Position numbers and translations under genes: made by a program. Shown one piece after another: positions 7,997 to 11,118 of a stretch of 11,118 nt of DNA; positions within the stretch are counted from its first letter, which is position 1, and each line of letters begins with the position of its first letter. The notes under the pieces are model-generated. The model was not told where the DNA came from and made no database searches. It saw only the letters and a program-made list of their open reading frames with translations. The DNA comes from Blastocladiella britannica (taxonomy: Eukaryota > Blastocladiomycota > Blastocladiomycetes > Blastocladiales > Blastocladiaceae), in the NCBI GenBank assembly GCA_025349905.2, contig MU625132.1, positions 1-11,118 on the forward strand, written 5' to 3'.

Positions 7997-10028
7997 TACC
8001 CTTACGCTGGTAGAAGACCTCCTCGGCCCAGTCCTCTTGCGTGCTGCCGCGTGCGCTGTTAATGCCACGGACGCCTGTGCGGTGCTGGCCGTGCTGCCGC
8101 GCGCCACCGCCCCGCCGCTCTTGTTAAGCTTCGTGCTCGCCCTGGATCTTCCAGCCCTACGCCCACACCTCGCGGTCAAGCACGGCCACGGACTTGAGCT
8201 GTTGCCAAAGTACCCGCTTGGTGCCGTCGTGGACGATCTAGACCCAGTTCTGCGTGCCGCTGCCATCGTGGGCGACGTTCCCGTACTGGACTGGGCCATG
8301 AAGTATGCCGGCCCCGAAATGCCCATGTCGGCGCGCCGCTGGAACAAGCACCAGCTGTGGGGCAATGTGGGTGCCGCCGGGGACCTTGCCGTGCTGAAAT
8401 GGTGCCATAGCAACGCTGGCGATCCGGTACCTTGGGATTTTGGCCCCACGGTCGCACGATCGGCGGCAGAAGCAGGCCATGTCGCCTTGCTCGAGTATCT
8501 CGTCGCCGAATGCGGACTCCACCACCCACCGCCGCCCAATGTCGTGACCACTTTGGCCAATTTCCTCCCTCCGCTCGAGCTGCTGATGGCCAGCTTTCCG
8601 CTCAAGGGCGGGCCCATCGAAATGCTTGCGGCCGCCGCAGCCAAGGGGCAAGTCCAAGTTCTGGAATGGTGGTGGCAGGAGCGGCACCCATGGGCCCCGT
8701 CCAGCTCGCTTGTCCGGCGCTCTTACATCCTCCGTACCGCGGAGCGCGCCACCTGGACTAGTCAGCTTGTAGTTTTGCAATTCCTGGATGCTCGCTTTCC
8801 CGGATGGTCGCCCGATGCAAGCAAGTTTGTGGACTTCGGAAACTGGGCACTTCAGTCGGGATCGGTGGCCATGGCCGAGTACTGGGTCGCGCGGCACCGC
8901 CAGCCGCTCTCCATGTGGTCCATGCTGGTGGGATGGCGCGTCGACCAGCCGTTTTGCACCGCTGAGGGCTTGGTACATGCGCTCGGGACCGCAAGCGTCC
9001 CCCTGCTCGAGTGGATGGCGCAAAAGTTTCTCTTTAGCCGTGACCTCTGCTGTACCAGCAAAGTTCCGGGCCAAGCGCTGCCCGTGTCTATTGACGATGT
9101 TTTCCGTTTGCCTGCTCATTGGGAAATGCGTCGCTTGTCGGTAGCTGCGCTCAATTGGTGGTGGGATCTGTCGTCGCATTACGAGCAACGCTGGTTTACA
9201 AACCTGACACACGTGGCGGCCAAGGCTGGACGCGTCGACTGGCTGGACTGGGTCTGGGCTGACGAAAAACTGCGCAAGCGCATCAAATTTGATCAAAAAA
9301 AAATTGCCGCCATTGCCCTGGAATGCAGCAAGCTGGCAGTGCTCGAGTGGCTCTGGGCGAGGCGTGACAAGCTGCCTGGTCCCGCTGTTTGGAAGGCGTC
9401 TGACAGAACGCTTGAAATGTGTGCGATTGATGAGGTGATTGTGTGGTGGCACGAACGCTACCCCTTGGACATGGCCCAGTTGCAGCGACTTCTCGCCAAA
9501 TCGTGGCGTATGAAGCCCATCAGCATGTGGTTACGCATACAAACCGGCACCGCGTCCTTGCTCGACCAGCGCGCCAACCTGCTCGACCTGATGGCAGCAG
9601 CAGGTACCGAAGGGACCTCGGTGGGGCTGCTCAACTACTGGCGCAGTCTGAGTGAGGAGTACGGGCTCCCCTTTATCATGCCCCATGACGAGGTGTTTGC
9701 GCGCGCGTGCGGGTCGCACCGGCCCTTGGCGCTCATAGACTGGTGGCTCCTTGTCTGTCCGTTTTCTCCCGACCAGCTCGCCGCTGCCGCACCCAAGGGT
9801 CTTGGCGCCGCGTTGTTGCCTGTCAATATGGCGGTGATCGAGTGGTGGGCGGTGCATCTTGCTGCGGTAGACCGGCCCATGGTGTTTTCCGCCGACGCCA
9901 AGCTTACTTATCTTTCCTCGTCGGACGTCGAGTGGATCGCGAGTGTTCCCGCCAAGTACGGGATTCAGGTGTTTCAGGAGCTGGCCGACGGCCGCGGTGG
10001 TCGCCGGCCATTCAATGTCACAGAATGA
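7992..10028 (+). CDS. W-rich degenerate ankyrin-like repeat protein, 678 aa, single exon
   Basis: The function is unknown; the architecture is a helical repeat array, probably a protein-binding scaffold without catalytic motifs. The N-terminus (LTLVEDLLGPVLLRAAA) resembles the short F-box-like or capping helix common at the start of such proteins. About 13 degenerate units follow, each with a small-residue helix then an L/V-rich helix ending in Trp: for example GDVPVLDWAM, GDLAVLKWC, GHVALLEYL, GQVQVLEWWW, GRVDWLDWVW, LAVLEWLW, LALIDWWLL and MAVIEWWAV. The pattern is roughly G-x-[LV]-x-[VLW]-[LI]-[DEK]-[WY], where classic ankyrin units would carry G-x-x-x-[LIV]-V-x-x-L-L. There is no signal peptide or membrane segment. 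Start: ATG at 7992. An in-frame ATG at 7887 and a GTG at 7791 lie upstream, but using either would overlap the kaptin-like coding region, and the sequence they add looks like antisense shadow. The whole gene is intronless, unlike its neighbours. I associate this W-rich style with expanded families in Blastocladiomycota, from memory. Confidence 0.78.
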   Translation: MNTLTLVEDLLGPVLLRAAACAVNATDACAVLAVLPRATAPPLLLSFVLALDLPALRPHLAVKHGHGLELLPKYPLGAVVDDLDPVLRAAAIVGDVPVLDWAMKYAGPEMPMSARRWNKHQLWGNVGAAGDLAVLKWCHSNAGDPVPWDFGPTVARSAAEAGHVALLEYLVAECGLHHPPPPNVVTTLANFLPPLELLMASFPLKGGPIEMLAAAAAKGQVQVLEWWWQERHPWAPSSSLVRRSYILRTAERATWTSQLVVLQFLDARFPGWSPDASKFVDFGNWALQSGSVAMAEYWVARHRQPLSMWSMLVGWRVDQPFCTAEGLVHALGTASVPLLEWMAQKFLFSRDLCCTSKVPGQALPVSIDDVFRLPAHWEMRRLSVAALNWWWDLSSHYEQRWFTNLTHVAAKAGRVDWLDWVWADEKLRKRIKFDQKKIAAIALECSKLAVLEWLWARRDKLPGPAVWKASDRTLEMCAIDEVIVWWHERYPLDMAQLQRLLAKSWRMKPISMWLRIQTGTASLLDQRANLLDLMAAAGTEGTSVGLLNYWRSLSEEYGLPFIMPHDEVFARACGSHRPLALIDWWLLVCPFSPDQLAAAAPKGLGAALLPVNMAVIEWWAVHLAAVDRPMVFSADAKLTYLSSSDVEWIASVPAKYGIQVFQELADGRGGRRPFNVTE

Positions 10029-10289
10029 AATATATTACGCTGGGTGTCACTTGGATGAGGGTCGTCGTCCTCTTTTGTTGCGAAGAAAATGTAAGCAAAT
10101 GCTTGACCCCATCGCAGGGTGCACCAACTCCACCGACCAATAAAACAGGACGAAACGACCGAGCCCGCTCTCAGCACACGACTCTGCTCTATGAAAAGCA
10201 ACCTCTTTCCTCTGACCCATCTCGGCGTCCTCTCTCTCTTCTTGTTCTTGACCAGTACCGCAACGATTTTTTCCGACCCAACAACGACA
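10029..10289 (+). promoter_or_regulatory. Intergenic region upstream of pirin
   Basis: The 261 nt between the W-rich gene's stop and the favoured pirin ATG hold a CCAAT box (10137-10141), a pyrimidine-rich tract of the kind often found upstream of fungal genes (about 10229-10250), and an earlier in-frame ATG at 10191. A GTAAGC donor-like site at 10091 with CAG acceptors downstream leaves a 5' UTR intron possible but unproven. Confidence 0.5.
10139..10144 (+). terminator. AATAAA, possible poly(A) signal of the W-rich gene
   Basis: This is the only canonical hexamer in the 3' flank of the W-rich gene, 111 nt past its stop codon. It overlaps the CCAAT box at 10137-10141, so the 3' end of one gene and the promoter of the next may share bases. 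Confidence 0.4.
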
Positions 10290-11058
10290 ATGAAGTCCGC
10301 AATCGCTCGCCTCGCCCGTTCCGCCGTCAAGGTGCACCATGCGGTCGAACAGACCGAGGGCGTGGGTGCGCGTGTCCGGCGGTCGGTCGGCACCTATGGT
10401 CTGCGCCACCTCGACCCGTTCCTGATGCTCGACCACTTTTCCGTGTCCCCGCCTGCCGGGTTCTCGGACCACCCGCATCGCGGCTTCGAGACCGTCACTT
10501 ACATGCTGACGGGCGAGTTTGAGCACGAGGATTTCGCCGGCCACCGCGGCCGTATTGGTCCCGGTGATCTGCAATGGATGACGGCTGGCCGTGGGATCGT
10601 GCATGCCGAGGTGCCCATTGCCGACGAAAACCAAGGCCTCCAGCTGTGGGTCAACTTGCCGGCCAAGCACAAGATGATGGAGCCGCGATACCAGGAACTA
10701 CGCGGCGTCGACGTGCCCGTTGCCGAGCCATCGTCGGGCGTTCGTGCCAAGCTGATTGCCGGGTCGGCGTTTGGTAAGGATGCCAAAGTGCACACGCTCA
10801 CGCCGATCTGCTACTTTGACATGACCATGGAGGCCGACACGCACGTGGCGATCCCGGTGCCGTCCAACTTTAACGCGTTCCTGTACATGATCGAGGGCGC
10901 GGCGGTGGTGGGCGGCCGCGATGCCAAACAGTACGATGCGGTGGTGCTCAATACCATCTCGGCCGAGTCGTCGGCTGCTTCGCCTGACTCGGAGGTGCAT
11001 GTGACGGCCGGCGGCAACGGCACCCGGTTTGTGCTCTTTGGCGGCGAGCCTATTGGTG
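10290..11058 (+). CDS. Pirin, cupin-fold metalloprotein (3'-partial, first exon)
   Basis: The window holds 256 complete codons; human pirin is 290 residues, so about 30-35 residues remain beyond the edge. Pirins are Fe-binding double-stranded beta-barrel (cupin) proteins of nucleus and cytosol; family members act as transcriptional co-regulators or quercetinase-like enzymes. The metal ligands are all present: H61 and H63 in HPHRGFETVTY, H105 and E107 in GRGIVHAE. EGVGARVRRSVG and LDPFLMLDHF near the N-terminus and LQLWVNLP in the middle are further pirin signatures. The exon ends in GGEPIGG at a donor GTATGA, where pirins continue with a GEP-type segment, so the split codon is probably Glu. 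Start: the ATG at 10290 gives the usual pirin N-terminal length. An in-frame ATG at 10191 would add 33 residues with a hydrophobic stretch (LGVLSLFLFLTSTATIFS). Confidence 0.95.
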
Positions 11059-11118
11059 GTATGATCTATTCTTTTTCAACTTTGCCATTTGATAGATCCT
11101 GATCCTTCTTTTGATGTT
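11059..11118 (+). other. Pirin intron 1, running off the right edge
   Basis: Donor GTATGA, phase 1. The 60 nt visible contain a CTGAT branch-like site (about 11099-11103) followed by a T-rich stretch, so the acceptor probably lies a few bases past the window. Reading through instead gives a non-pirin tail and a TGA at 11100-11102. Confidence 0.85.

Noticed and set aside
7343..8062. Plus-strand open frame of 239 codons opposite exon 1 of the kaptin-like gene
   Set aside because: The composition is Arg/Pro/Ala/Cys noise typical of an antisense frame, and it runs through the start regions of two better-supported genes.
8238..9452. Long antisense open frame (404 codons) opposite the W-rich gene
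   Set aside because: It is a shadow of GC-rich coding sequence: no recognisable motifs, while the plus-strand frame shows clear repeats over the whole length.
10091..10117. A 27-nt GTAAGC...CTTGAC...GCAG intron-like string upstream of pirin
   Set aside because: It is far shorter than any other intron here (55-95 nt). A longer intron from the same donor to a CAG near 10174 is conceivable but unsupported.
1..11118. Mobile elements, CRISPR arrays, tRNA/rRNA genes, defence or biosynthetic clusters
   Set aside because: No terminal repeats, transposase motifs, array periodicity or cloverleaf candidates were seen. The gene set looks like ordinary chromosomal genes of a compact eukaryotic genome.

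Overview
The window reads as a gene-dense, GC-rich nuclear segment of a chitin-making eukaryote with many short introns. I infer an early-diverging zoosporic fungus, probably of the Blastocladiomycota (Allomyces/Catenaria type). The grounds are a class IV-type (CHS3-like) chitin synthase, GTAYG-type introns of about 55-95 nt with CTNAC-like branch points, and a tryptophan-rich degenerate ankyrin-like protein of a style I associate with that phylum. The phylum call is from memory of family style, not from a search.

Layout from left to right: (1) 41-964 (+), an intronless 307-residue low-complexity protein of unknown function. (2) 1073-5046 (+), a five-exon chitin synthase of 1226 residues with all catalytic motifs. 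(3) 5103-7955 (-), an eight-exon gene of 813 residues whose conserved part I recognise as kaptin (KPTN), a KICSTOR subunit in animals; a huge Ala/Ser/Pro-rich, polyQ-containing segment lies near its N-terminus. (4) 7992-10028 (+), a single-exon 678-residue W-rich ankyrin-like repeat protein. (5) 10290 to the right edge (+), a pirin whose first exon is complete to a donor at 11059; the rest lies beyond the window.

Intergenic space is very small: 108 nt between genes 1 and 2 (tandem), 56 nt between 2 and 3 (convergent), 36 nt between the start codons of 3 and 4 (divergent, inside an inverted repeat), and 261 nt between 4 and 5. The genes do not form an obvious pathway: cell-wall synthesis, a probable nutrient-signalling scaffold, a repeat protein and a nuclear/cytosolic cupin. 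I see no mobile element, CRISPR array, tRNA or rRNA. The most notable observation is the kaptin homologue, found only after splicing seven small introns, in an organism that also carries a fungal-type chitin synthase.
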